From an uncultured Bacilli bacterium (GTDB lineage: Bacteria > Bacillota_I > Bacilli_A > RF39 > UBA660): DNA of 10,502 bases. The translations under genes and the position numbers were made by a program. The DNA lies in assembly GCA_934132915.1 (NCBI GenBank), contig CAKPAK010000049.1, positions 1-10,502 of the forward strand, read 5' to 3'. Below are positions 1 to 6,275 of this stretch, piece by piece; the stretch's first letter is position 1; each line of letters begins with the position of its first letter. The notes below the pieces were generated by a model. That model ran no database searches. It worked only from the letters and a program-made list of their open reading frames with translations, and was not told the DNA's origin.

Positions 1-20
1 CCTCTACTGTCTGTATTTTT

Positions 21-49
21 AATATAATACATTCTAAAAAAAAAGACAA
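21..49 (-). promoter_or_regulatory. Possible promoter for a gene left of the window
   Basis: On the minus strand TTGTCT (44-49) and TATATT (21-26) are separated by 17 bases, matching the sigma-A boxes at 4/6 and 5/6 positions. Transcription would start near position 14 and run out of the window, serving a gene downstream of ftsZ. The surrounding sequence is nearly all A and T, so chance matches are likely. The same bases also read TATAAT on the plus strand (23-28), without a recognisable -35 box. Confidence 0.3.
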
Positions 50-122
50 TATATTTTACATAAATATTTACATCTTTTTTCGACAAGGAGTGAAACAAAA
101 AGCAAGAAGGATTATTTTTTCT

Positions 123-153
123 AGGAAAGTACTGAAGAAGTATTTTCCTTTTT
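123..153 (+). terminator. Hairpin with U-run, best on the plus strand
   Basis: An 11-bp stem (123-133 with 139-149) closes a 5-base loop, and a T-run (149-153) follows on the plus strand. One internal pair is G-U when read as plus-strand RNA but an A-C mismatch when read as minus-strand RNA, and the minus side has no U-run after the stem. The structure therefore fits termination of rightward transcription. No plus-strand gene is visible in the window to use it. It could instead be a second structure in the ftsZ 3' region. Confidence 0.45.
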
Positions 154-162
154 CGATAAAGC

Positions 163-211
163 AAAAAAGAAAAAAGCCTTTCATCTTGCTTACCCGCAAT
201 TGAAGACTTTT
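163..211 (-). terminator. Intrinsic terminator of ftsA-ftsZ
   Basis: It begins just after the ftsZ stop. The arms 202-211 and 172-182 can form about nine pairs (one G-U) plus a bulged C-G pair, around a loop of about 19 bases. On the minus strand the stem is followed by a U-rich tract interrupted by one C (163-171). The large loop makes the stem less than ideal; an alternative fold uses the AAGC/GCTT repeats in the same stretch. The position supports a role as the end of the ftsAZ transcript. Confidence 0.5.
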
Positions 212-215
212 CTTT

Positions 216-1292
216 TTAATAATCATTGTGATCTCTTAAGAATGGAGGAACATCAAAATCGCTATCATCTTCTGTATTTTCTTTATAAAGATTTTCTCGA
301 GCTGTATTGTTAAAGCCATGATATAACGGCTCACTTGGCTCTTCAAAACCAGTTGCTATTACTGTTACAATAACTTCATCATTTAAATTTTCATTAATTA
401 CAGCACCAAAAATTGTATTAATGTCTGTATTGGCAGCACTTCTAATTACTTCAGCAGCTTCTTCTACTTCAAATAATGTTAGTGAAGATCCCCCTGTTAC
501 GTTAATGATTGCATCAGTAGCGCCATCGATAGAAGTTTCTAACAAAGGACTAGATACAGCTTGTTTAGCGGCCTCGATTGCTCTTCCTTCTCCTGAACCT
601 ACTCCGATTCCAATTAAGGCATTTCCTCGATCCTTCATTACGGTTTTGACATCCGCAAAATCAAGATTGACCAATCCAGCAACAGCGATTAAGTCTGAAA
701 TAGATTGCACGCCACGATGAAGAACATTATCAACTTCACGGAAAGCTTCTAACATTGGGGTCGTTTTATCAATTAATTCTCTTAAGCGATCGTTTGGAAT
801 AACAATAATTGTATCAACGTGTTTTCTTAATTCATCCAAGCCTTTTACTGCTTGATCCATTCTTTTCTTTCCCTCAAAACTAAATGGTTTTGTAACAATT
901 CCCACTGTTAGGGCACCTAAATCTTGGGCAATTTCGGCAACTACTGGAGCAGCTCCTGTTCCTGTTCCACCTCCCATACCACAAGTTACAAAAACCATAT
1001 CGGCGCCTTTCAAAGCATCTTCAATGGCAGCTTTACTTTCTAAAGCAGCTTCCCTTCCTACCTCTGGATTAGCTCCTGCACCTAACCCGTCAGTAAGCTC
1101 ACTACCAATTTGTAATTTGGTTGTGGCAAGAGAACGATTCAAAGCTTGAACATCCGTATTGGCAACGATAAAGTCTACTCCTTTTAATCCGCCAGAAATC
1201 ATTCGATTAATTGCGTTACAACCGCCACCACCAATTCCGATAACTTTTATTTTTGCCAATTGATCCATTTCTAAACCTAACATATTATTCAT
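216..1292 (-). CDS. ftsZ: Cell division protein FtsZ
   Basis: FtsZ is the tubulin-like GTPase that polymerises at midcell into the Z-ring and recruits the division machinery. The 358-residue product has the N-terminal nucleotide-binding motif [11 protein letters not shown] (18-28), the tubulin signature GGGTGTG (107-113) and the T7 synergy loop NLDFADV (209-215), whose Asp completes the GTPase site of the neighbouring subunit. A short linker (about 318-343) leads to the conserved C-terminal peptide DVPPFLR (347-353), the docking site for FtsA and other partners. The start is the ATG at 1290-1292, with AGGAGG seven bases upstream. A GTG directly before it is too close to that site. The ATG shares one base with the ftsA TGA stop, so the two genes are probably translationally coupled. 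The tail ends in DHNDY, rather than the basic residues often found there. Confidence 0.97.
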   Translation of the reverse strand: MNNMLGLEMDQLAKIKVIGIGGGGCNAINRMISGGLKGVDFIVANTDVQALNRSLATTKLQIGSELTDGLGAGANPEVGREAALESKAAIEDALKGADMVFVTCGMGGGTGTGAAPVVAEIAQDLGALTVGIVTKPFSFEGKKRMDQAVKGLDELRKHVDTIIVIPNDRLRELIDKTTPMLEAFREVDNVLHRGVQSISDLIAVAGLVNLDFADVKTVMKDRGNALIGIGVGSGEGRAIEAAKQAVSSPLLETSIDGATDAIINVTGGSSLTLFEVEEAAEVIRSAANTDINTIFGAVINENLNDEVIVTVIATGFEEPSEPLYHGFNNTARENLYKENTEDDSDFDVPPFLRDHNDY

Positions 1293-2551
1293 CACTTATC
1301 CTCCTTATTTGTTATCAAGTTTCCAAATATTTTATTAATAATAGCATTATCTTTTTTTAATTTATTGTTGGGTGTCACTAAAGCTGTTTCTTCTTCTGAT
1401 GTTAACATCGACACATTCTTTCCACGTGATTCCATTTTATCTATAAAATACTTTATCATTCCTAAGGCACTGACATATTTATTGTCCCGACATCCTAAGG
1501 TTGTCACTGTATATATTATAACATCTTTCCCAAATATTTCATAGGCTAAATTTTTAAATGATTTGATTTCTGTAAGTCCACCTGTTAAAATAATATAACT
1601 TATTTCGGTATTAGAAAGTAGTCGAATTTGTTTTTTGGCTAAATTTAAAATTTCTACCATACGACTCATTACTACTTCAGATACTTCTAATTGATTTAGT
1701 TTTACTGACTCGCCAATCGTATTTTTTACCTCGTATATTTCATTAATTTGGCAAAAACGTTTATGAGAACTAGCAAATTTTTCCTTTAGTGTTCTTCCGT
1801 CAAAGATACTTACACCAAAAACATAAGCTAAATCTTTTTCTACATTTATCCCGCCAATTTGTAAGGTTTCGTTAGCAACAATCGTTCCTTCTTCAAAAAT
1901 ACTGATTGTTGTTGTTTCATGGCCAAGATTAATTATTGCACCATCTTTTTTATCTAGAGACTGATCTCTTACTTCGTAGTAATTGGTAAGTCCTGTAATG
2001 GTAATATCAACAACTTCTAACCCAGCTCCCTCTAACACACTTAAAACAGAATAAATATTTTTCTTAGGTGTTGATATCATTATACCTTTAATTTCAAGTT
2101 TTTGACCTTTTTTACCTATCGGTTTACGAATTTGTTTTTCGTTATCTATTCTATATTCTTCAGGAATAACTGTTACAAGTTCATAATTTTCATCCACTTG
2201 ATTGTAGATAGAATCTTTTATTACTTTGTTAATGTCTTTAGCGGTGATACTTTCTTGATCGCTAATATCTATACATCCGGTTACTTCTTTAAAGTGAACA
2301 TTGTAATCAGGAACATTGACAATTACTCTTTTTATCTCAATTCCCAACATTTCATTAATTTCTTTCATTCCTTCTTTAATTGTTTCAACAACTAAACCAG
2401 GTTCTACAATCAATCCTTTTTTGATTCCTTTAGAGTTTATACTGTGAGAGGCTAAAACATATACTTTTTGATTGAAATATTCTCCTACAATAAATTTCAT
2501 TGAATATGAGCCAATGTCTATACTAGCATATATTTTTCTCAAACGTATCAA
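1292..2551 (-). CDS. ftsA: Cell division protein FtsA
   Basis: FtsA is an actin-like ATPase that tethers FtsZ filaments to the inner face of the membrane and recruits later division proteins. The 419-residue product shows the actin-fold phosphate-1 motif [10 protein letters not shown] (10-19), the inserted 1C/SHS2 domain (about 83-165), the phosphate-2 region [13 protein letters not shown] (207-219) and the adenosine-site motif [12 protein letters not shown] (321-332). A C-terminal amphipathic segment, [12 protein letters not shown] (402-413), is the likely membrane-targeting helix, after a polar linker. The start is TTG at 2549-2551, preceded by GGGAAGAGAG; no ATG lies close enough to preserve the N-terminal strand. 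The stop is TGA inside the TGATG junction with ftsZ. A perfect consensus promoter lies upstream, so the pair is transcribed apart from any other cell-wall genes. Confidence 0.95.
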   Translation of the reverse strand: MIRLRKIYASIDIGSYSMKFIVGEYFNQKVYVLASHSINSKGIKKGLIVEPGLVVETIKEGMKEINEMLGIEIKRVIVNVPDYNVHFKEVTGCIDISDQESITAKDINKVIKDSIYNQVDENYELVTVIPEEYRIDNEKQIRKPIGKKGQKLEIKGIMISTPKKNIYSVLSVLEGAGLEVVDITITGLTNYYEVRDQSLDKKDGAIINLGHETTTISIFEEGTIVANETLQIGGINVEKDLAYVFGVSIFDGRTLKEKFASSHKRFCQINEIYEVKNTIGESVKLNQLEVSEVVMSRMVEILNLAKKQIRLLSNTEISYIILTGGLTEIKSFKNLAYEIFGKDVIIYTVTTLGCRDNKYVSALGMIKYFIDKMESRGKNVSMLTSEEETALVTPNNKLKKDNAIINKIFGNLITNKEDK

Positions 2552-2584
2552 CTCTCTTCCCTTTTTGATAACCGGTATTTGTAT

Positions 2585-2597
2585 TAGGTTTTACCTA
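2585..2597 (-). other. Small hairpin in the ftsA leader
   Basis: TAGGT and ACCTA form a perfect 5-bp stem with a 3-base loop, starting a few bases after the predicted start of the ftsA transcript (near 2602). It may shield the 5' end of the mRNA, or be a short operator half-site pair just after the promoter. A stem this short arises often by chance in AT-rich DNA. Confidence 0.25.
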
Positions 2598-2608
2598 TAT
2601 ACATATTC

Positions 2609-2637
2609 ATTATAGCGAAAAGGAAAAGTCATGTCAA
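2609..2637 (-). promoter_or_regulatory. Consensus sigma-A promoter of ftsA-ftsZ
   Basis: On the minus strand TTGACA (2632-2637) and TATAAT (2609-2614) are both exact consensus boxes with an ideal 17-base spacer. Transcription should start near 2602, giving a leader of about 50 bases before the TTG start of ftsA. Perfect consensus at both boxes is uncommon and implies strong, largely unregulated expression of the division genes. Confidence 0.9.
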
Positions 2638-2892
2638 TAGAATGCGTTCGTTTATTTCTAAGTGAATTTGGTTATTTTTTGTTTTTTTGGGTTCAAAAAT
2701 TTAAAAAAATGAAAATGGTACTTTCTTTCGTTTTTTGAAATAAAAAATGGTTGAAATGAATTTTATTGAAATATTATTTTTGAAAAAGGTTCCAATTTTT
2801 ATTTAGAGAAGTTTAAGTATTTAATCAACCTTTTATAAAATGTTTTATCACCTTTTTTCGCAACAAGGGATGTTTTTTTATTTATGATTGTA
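2638..2892. other. AT-rich non-coding stretch between units
   Basis: This is the middle of the 652-base gap between ftsA and truB. It is dominated by runs of A and T and has stop codons in all frames at short intervals. No coding sequence, RNA gene or convincing repeat was seen. It lies between the hairpins ending the truB transcript and the ftsA promoter. Confidence 0.5.
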
Positions 2893-2893
2893 A

Positions 2894-2917
2894 AAATGAG
2901 ATATTTCTATCCCATTT
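2894..2917 (-). terminator. GAAA-tetraloop hairpin, possible terminator
   Basis: As minus-strand RNA, 2908-2917 and 2894-2903 form a 10-bp stem with one G-U pair, capped by a GAAA tetraloop, a particularly stable GNRA loop. The three 3'-terminal Us of the stem continue into two more Us (2892-2893), a short U-run. On the plus strand the G-U becomes an A-C mismatch, so the minus strand is favoured. It would act as a back-up terminator for the rbfA-nrnA-truB unit, or as the end of a small RNA. Confidence 0.45.
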
Positions 2918-2935
2918 CTAAATTGCTAAACACTA

Positions 2936-2974
2936 AAATTTTTGGAATAATCATTTTCTTGTTATCCAAAATTT
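2936..2974 (-). repeat. Inverted repeat (AAATTTTGGA arms)
   Basis: Arms 2936-2946 and 2965-2974 pair over about ten bases with one bulged base, around an 18-base spacer. It lies between the two terminator-like hairpins on the same strand. On the minus strand the second arm ends in a short AT-rich run rather than a clean U-tract, so this is weak as a terminator alone. Confidence 0.35.
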
Positions 2975-2984
2975 GATAGGCCTG

Positions 2985-3014
2985 AAAAATCACATCTAAA
3001 TTTTAGGTGTGATT
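2985..3014 (-). terminator. Hairpin ending the truB transcript (possibly bidirectional)
   Basis: Arms 2988-3000 and 3002-3014 form a near-perfect stem of about 11 pairs with a small AT loop. On the minus strand the stem runs into five Us (2985-2989), the expected form of an intrinsic terminator about 190 bases after the truB stop. One inner pair is G-U when read as plus-strand RNA and an A-C mismatch on the minus strand, so it could also act rightward, where the following sequence is only moderately U-rich. Confidence 0.6.
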
Positions 3015-3203
3015 CTATTGTATTTTATTCTTTTAAACTTCCTAAAGAATATCTAAATTAAACTATTTTTTATAAAACCTTAAACTGGTATTAAATTGCT
3101 TTATAACGAATTCTTTTTAATCGGTCTATCAAAATTCAGGAAGATATCAATCTTAGACGCTTTTCTTGATGGAGTTAGGTACTTAAAAACTAACTTTCTA
3201 TTA

Positions 3204-4052
3204 TTAAAACATTCGATAGGGCTTTACTTTAGCATTTCCTTTTTGTTGATAAATGGCAAGCAATTGATGGGATTTATTCTCAATAAAAACCATTTCATCT
3301 TTAAAAAAGGCATCGAGAACACAACCATTTCTTATTTTTGTTTCTTGAGCAGAATTCACAACAATTGTTCTTAAAGGAAGGACTTCTTGGGGGGATAATA
3401 ATTGATAATGACCACTAACTATTTGTTCTTCTGTATAAGTATTGTCTAGTAAGAAGTTACCGACTCTAGTTCTTTCTAGTTCGGTCATCACTGCATAAGT
3501 ATTTAACGCATGGCCAATATCTCTGACTAGGCTTCTGATATAAGTTCCTTTACTCACTGTACATTTGATTTGAAAGGTATTTTCTTTAAGTTCACTAATT
3601 CGTTTAATTTCCGTTATTTCCACTTCATGAATGGGAAGGGAAACTTCTATTTGAGCACGGGCATATTCATATAATTTTTTCCCATTAACTTTTATTGCTG
3701 AATATTTTGGTACTTCTTGCGTGATCCGACCTTCAAATTTTTTTAGGACTTCATCAATTTGGACATTACTGATCTTAGGAGGTGGGGATTGTTTTTCAAT
3801 TTTTCCGGTAATGTCTAATGTATCGGTTTCGATACCAAGCCGAATTGTTGCAATATATTCTTTATCATGATTCATCAATAATTCAACTAACTTTAAAGAA
3901 GAGCCTATGCAAAGAACTAAAACACCAGTAGCAAGAGGATCTAAAGTTCCTGTATGGCCAACTTTTTTGGTTCCTAAAATTTTTGCTACTGTATTTACTA
4001 CATCGCGACTGGTTTCTCCCTTTTTTTTGTTAACCAGAAGAATGCCGTTCAT
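3204..4052 (-). CDS. truB: tRNA pseudouridine(55) synthase TruB
   Basis: TruB converts uridine 55 in the T-arm of tRNAs to pseudouridine and also helps tRNA folding. The 282-residue product starts with the family pattern NGILLVNKKKGETSRDVV. It carries the catalytic motif GHTGTLDPLATGVL, with the nucleophile Asp38, the active-site Tyr66 in KEYIA, the KYSAIKVNGKKLYEYAR block (116-132) and SKGTYIRSLVRDIG (167-180). The C-terminal 50 residues correspond to the PUA-like RNA-binding part. The ATG overlaps the nrnA TGA stop by four bases (ATGA) and has no close Shine-Dalgarno sequence, which suggests coupled re-initiation. The usual Bacilli partner ribF does not follow; a non-coding gap does. Confidence 0.96.
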   Translation of the reverse strand: MNGILLVNKKKGETSRDVVNTVAKILGTKKVGHTGTLDPLATGVLVLCIGSSLKLVELLMNHDKEYIATIRLGIETDTLDITGKIEKQSPPPKISNVQIDEVLKKFEGRITQEVPKYSAIKVNGKKLYEYARAQIEVSLPIHEVEITEIKRISELKENTFQIKCTVSKGTYIRSLVRDIGHALNTYAVMTELERTRVGNFLLDNTYTEEQIVSGHYQLLSPQEVLPLRTIVVNSAQETKIRNGCVLDAFFKDEMVFIENKSHQLLAIYQQKGNAKVKPYRMF

Positions 4053-5008
4053 AGTTTTTTACTAGTTTCCTTTACCATTTTTTTGATGGCTATTTCTAAT
4101 GAATCATGAATGTCACACCCAGCCGCTTTAGTATGACCTCCCCCTCCAAAGAGATTGGCAATTTCGGATACATCTATGTAATCATTGCTTCTTAATGATA
4201 CCCGATAGAAATTCTCTTCTACTTCTCTTAAAAAAATAGATACCTCTACTCCTTCGATATTTCTTCCTACATCAACGATTCCTTCATGATCCCCTGTTTG
4301 TGCTTTTGTTTTTTTCATATCTTTTTTCATGATATAAGTCAAGGCAATACGATCATTTGCATAAAATTTAATTCTTGAAGTAGCTAAGGAGGAGAGAAGA
4401 AATTGTGAACGAGACTTAACATCAAAAGTTCGGTAATAAATATTACTAATATTCACTCCTGTATCCAACATTGTTGCTGCAAATTCGAAAGTTTCGTCAT
4501 CAACAGTATTGTATCGAAAACCACCAGAATCGGTGATAATTCCTGCCATTAAACATTCTCCTATTTCTCTTGTGATGGTGATTCCTAACCGTTTAAATAC
4601 TTTGATTAAAGTTTTACATGTAGCAGGACTATTTCCTTCAACATAATTTAATTTAGCGAAGTAAGTATTACTTGCATGATGATCAATCGCTATTGTAAAT
4701 ATGCTATTATCAAAATAAGAACCAGGATCATACAATCTTCCTTTTGTTGCACAATCTAAGGCAATAGCCAAATCATAGTTTTGCGTTCCTTCTTTTTTTA
4801 TTTTTTCGACTTCAGGAAGAAAATTAAAACATTTAGAAAATTCGTCTGTTATAATTTCAACATTTTTTTTGAGTTGTGTTAGTCCTAAGTAAAAAGCAAG
4901 ACTACTTCCAATGGCATCTCCATCAGGAGAGATATGCGTAAATATTCCAATTTGTTTTGCTTGATTAATTTTTTCAATAATATTATCTAATTCTATTTCG
5001 CTATTCAT
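4049..5008 (-). CDS. nrnA: Bifunctional nanoRNase / pAp phosphatase NrnA (DHH family)
   Basis: NrnA-type DHH/DHHA1 proteins degrade very short RNA oligonucleotides (and pGpG) to mononucleotides and dephosphorylate pAp from sulfur metabolism. They replace oligoribonuclease in Bacilli. The 319-residue product has the metal-binding motifs HISPDGDAIGS (H25, D29, D31), LDCAT (D85), the hallmark IDHHASN (D109-H110-H111) and GIITDSGGFRY (D160). The C-terminal DHHA1 substrate-binding domain carries the glycine motif FGGGGHTKAAGC (287-298). All expected metal ligands are present, so the enzyme should be active. The ATG lies eight bases inside the end of rbfA, and the TGA stop overlaps truB by four bases. 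Placement between rbfA and truB is common in Gram-positive bacteria. Preference for nanoRNA over cyclic dinucleotides cannot be read from sequence. Confidence 0.92.
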   Translation of the reverse strand: MNSEIELDNIIEKINQAKQIGIFTHISPDGDAIGSSLAFYLGLTQLKKNVEIITDEFSKCFNFLPEVEKIKKEGTQNYDLAIALDCATKGRLYDPGSYFDNSIFTIAIDHHASNTYFAKLNYVEGNSPATCKTLIKVFKRLGITITREIGECLMAGIITDSGGFRYNTVDDETFEFAATMLDTGVNISNIYYRTFDVKSRSQFLLSSLATSRIKFYANDRIALTYIMKKDMKKTKAQTGDHEGIVDVGRNIEGVEVSIFLREVEENFYRVSLRSNDYIDVSEIANLFGGGGHTKAAGCDIHDSLEIAIKKMVKETSKKL

Positions 5009-5342
5009 TTTCCATCGTACTTTCTATAATCTTTTCAATATTATTGGCATATTCAATTGAGGTATCATAAACAAAAGTAATGTTTGGCATTTTTCGAATT
5101 TCTACTCGCTTAGATAATTCCCTTTCAATAAAATTACTTGCTTTATTTAATCGTTTTAAGATTTGGTCTTTTTCTTGATCATTTAATATCGTGACATAAA
5201 CTTTGGCAAAAGATAAATCTTTCGTAATAGAACAAGCTGTTACGGTAACGAAATGGATTCTTTCATCTTTTATTTCTAACATTAAAATTTGACTGATTTG
5301 TTCAACAAAAGTATGTTCTAATCTTTCTAATTTTACGCTCAT
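5001..5342 (-). CDS. rbfA: 30S ribosome-binding factor RbfA
   Basis: RbfA is a small KH-fold protein that binds the immature 30S subunit and assists maturation of the 16S rRNA 5' end, with a role in cold adaptation. The 113-residue product is the normal family length. It has the typical N-terminal helix LERLEHTFVEQISQIL, the beta strand with VTVTACSITKDLSFAKVYVTIL (residues about 32-53), in which the SxxLSxAKVYV pattern is diagnostic, and the closing PNITFVYDTSIEYANNIEKII. The ATG is preceded by AAGGA at a seven-base spacing. This is the first gene of the rbfA-nrnA-truB unit. The nusA and infB genes that usually precede rbfA are absent, and a terminator plus an extended -10 element lie upstream instead. 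Confidence 0.94.
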   Translation of the reverse strand: MSVKLERLEHTFVEQISQILMLEIKDERIHFVTVTACSITKDLSFAKVYVTILNDQEKDQILKRLNKASNFIERELSKRVEIRKMPNITFVYDTSIEYANNIEKIIESTMENE

Positions 5343-5366
5343 GTTTTATTCCTTCTTTCTTTTTAT

Positions 5367-5375
5367 AGTATATCA
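5367..5375 (-). promoter_or_regulatory. Extended -10 promoter of rbfA-nrnA-truB
   Basis: On the minus strand the sequence TGATATACT fits the extended -10 pattern TGnTATAAT with one mismatch. No good -35 box is found at the right distance, because that position falls in the U-tract of the yqeY terminator; extended -10 promoters do not need one. Transcription would start near 5360, giving a leader of under 20 bases that still includes the rbfA ribosome binding site. Confidence 0.55.
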
Positions 5376-5383
5376 TAGATAGC

Positions 5384-5410
5384 AAAAAAAAGATAGGAAA
5401 AACCTATCTT
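5384..5410 (-). terminator. Intrinsic terminator after yqeY
   Basis: A perfect 8-bp stem, AAGATAGG with CCTATCTT (5403-5410 and 5390-5397), closes a 5-base loop and is followed on the minus strand by seven Us (5384-5390). The stem begins within the yqeY stop codon. This is a strong rho-independent terminator separating rpsU-yqeY from rbfA. There is no U-run on the plus-strand side. Confidence 0.88.
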
Positions 5411-5852
5411 AATTCAATTTCTCTTTAATGATTTTGCTTACTTCTCCCATGTCAAATTTTCCTTTTACTTTAGGTGTTACTTCTTTCATGATTAACCCCA
5501 TTTGTTTAGGAGAAGTGGGTTTTATTTTTTCAAAAGCTTCATCGATTACCTTTTCTACTTCTTCAAGCGATAGTGGTTCTGGCATATATTCTTGTAAAAC
5601 TTCTATCTCTTTTTGATAATTTTCTGCTAAATCATCACGAGATGCTTTTTTAAATTCGATGATAGAATCTTTTCTCATCTTTATTTGTTTAGCAATTACA
5701 TCAACTACTTCATCATCAGACAAATCGTGTTTGGCTTCAATTTTTGCTAATTGTATTGCACTTTTCACCATTCGAATAACATTTAATTTTTCTTTATCCT
5801 GATTTTTCATTGCTGTTTTGACATCTTCATTAATTTTTTCCGCTAAAGTCAT
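5409..5852 (-). CDS. yqeY: GatB/YqeY domain protein YqeY
   Basis: YqeY-family proteins are small, mostly helical proteins resembling the tRNA-binding tail domain of the GatB amidotransferase subunit. Their exact role is unsettled, with tRNA or translation links usually assumed. The 147-residue product fits the family length and shows the conserved blocks LAEKINEDVKTAMKNQDKEK near the N terminus, LNVIRMVKSAIQLAKIE, then YMPEPLSLEEVEKVI, and PKQMGLIMKEVTPKVKGK near the end, the last being a family signature. The start is the ATG at 5850-5852, with AAAGGAGATGAGATA just upstream. The upstream ATG at 5874-5876 falls inside the rpsU coding end and has no ribosome binding site. It follows rpsU by 13 bases, and the rpsU TAA merges into its Shine-Dalgarno site. 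rpsU-yqeY is a conserved Firmicutes pair. Confidence 0.93.
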   Translation of the reverse strand: MTLAEKINEDVKTAMKNQDKEKLNVIRMVKSAIQLAKIEAKHDLSDDEVVDVIAKQIKMRKDSIIEFKKASRDDLAENYQKEIEVLQEYMPEPLSLEEVEKVIDEAFEKIKPTSPKQMGLIMKEVTPKVKGKFDMGEVSKIIKEKLN

Positions 5853-5865
5853 TATCTCATCTCCT

Positions 5866-6084
5866 TTAGGCAGCATATTTTTTGCTGTTTGTTCTAGACG
5901 AATAATTATTTTTTTTACTATTTCTTCTAGAATTGATTGTATTTTTCTTTTTTTCTTCTCTTCTTCTTACTCCAGGTTTCTTGTATTCTTTTTTATCTCT
6001 TAGTACAGAAAGGGTTGGGGCCGATTGCGTTCTAAGGATTCTAAGAGCTCCATCGATATTATTATTTCGAACATTTACTGACAT
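5866..6084 (-). CDS. rpsU: 30S ribosomal protein bS21, long-tailed form
   Basis: bS21 sits on the 30S platform near the anti-Shine-Dalgarno end of 16S rRNA and aids initiation. The 72-residue product has the typical core: a short N-terminal strand (VNVRNNNIDGALRILR), a helix, then the YKKPGVRRREEKKK block (34-47) matching the YEKPSxxRKRK signature of the family. After it comes an extra, low-complexity tail of about 25 residues rich in Arg, Lys, Asn and Ser, ending KKYAA. Common homologues are near 57-60 residues, so the tail is an extension. The start is the ATG at 6082-6084, with GGGAGGG six bases upstream. An in-frame ATG 30 bases earlier lies before the ribosome binding site, at about -8 relative to the predicted transcript start. 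Its own promoter lies just upstream, and yqeY follows in the same transcript. Confidence 0.9.
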   Translation of the reverse strand: MSVNVRNNNIDGALRILRTQSAPTLSVLRDKKEYKKPGVRRREEKKKNTINSRRNSKKNNYSSRTNSKKYAA

Positions 6085-6113
6085 TTCTATCCCTCCCTTC
6101 TGATTCAATACCA

Positions 6114-6142
6114 ATTATAACATCATTTATTTAAATAAACAA
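6114..6142 (-). promoter_or_regulatory. Sigma-A promoter of rpsU-yqeY
   Basis: On the minus strand TTGTTT (6137-6142) and an exact TATAAT (6114-6119) are separated by 17 bases. The transcript should start near 6107, about 22 bases before the rpsU ATG. The leader is just long enough for the strong GGGAGGG site and leaves no room for an autoregulatory structure. Confidence 0.8.
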
Positions 6143-6177
6143 GAATTTTTCTTTTCTTTTCTTGGAATTATTACATA

Positions 6178-6201
6178 TTTCATTGCTTTTTTCATTGCTT
6201 T
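6178..6201. repeat. Perfect 12-bp tandem duplication
   Basis: TTTCATTGCTTT occurs twice in direct succession (6178-6189 and 6190-6201) in the gap between the RDD-protein gene and the rpsU promoter. It lies upstream of the rpsU -35 box by about 36 bases. It may be a simple replication-slippage product. The rest of the 6143-6275 gap is AT-rich with no gene or clear terminator. Confidence 0.7.
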
Positions 6202-6275
6202 TTCTTCATCAGTGTAAAATACTTCTTTTTATTTTTCCCTTTAATACAAAATTACATGGCTAATTTAAAGAAAAA

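Noticed and set aside
421..720. A 99-codon open frame on the plus strand inside ftsZ
   Set aside because: It lies wholly antisense to a strongly conserved part of ftsZ, has no ribosome binding site, and its low-complexity Ser/Ala/Pro composition is typical of a shadow frame.
3101..3190. Minus-strand open frame after truB that could be a remnant gene (possibly of ribF)
   Set aside because: It has no start codon or ribosome binding site, no similarity I can recognise, and is too short to tell from chance.
3096..3374. A 92-codon plus-strand frame across the end of truB
   Set aside because: It overlaps the truB C-terminal coding region on the opposite strand, has no recognisable domain, promoter or Shine-Dalgarno site.
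6127..6195. A 22-codon minus-strand frame starting in the 12-bp tandem duplication
   Set aside because: It runs through the rpsU promoter, lacks a ribosome binding site and has no recognisable sequence; the protein-like look comes from A-rich lysine codons.
6239..6270. Inverted repeat just after the RDD gene, considered as its terminator
   Set aside because: The six-base AT stem and four outer pairs are separated by an internal loop, and no U-run follows on either strand.
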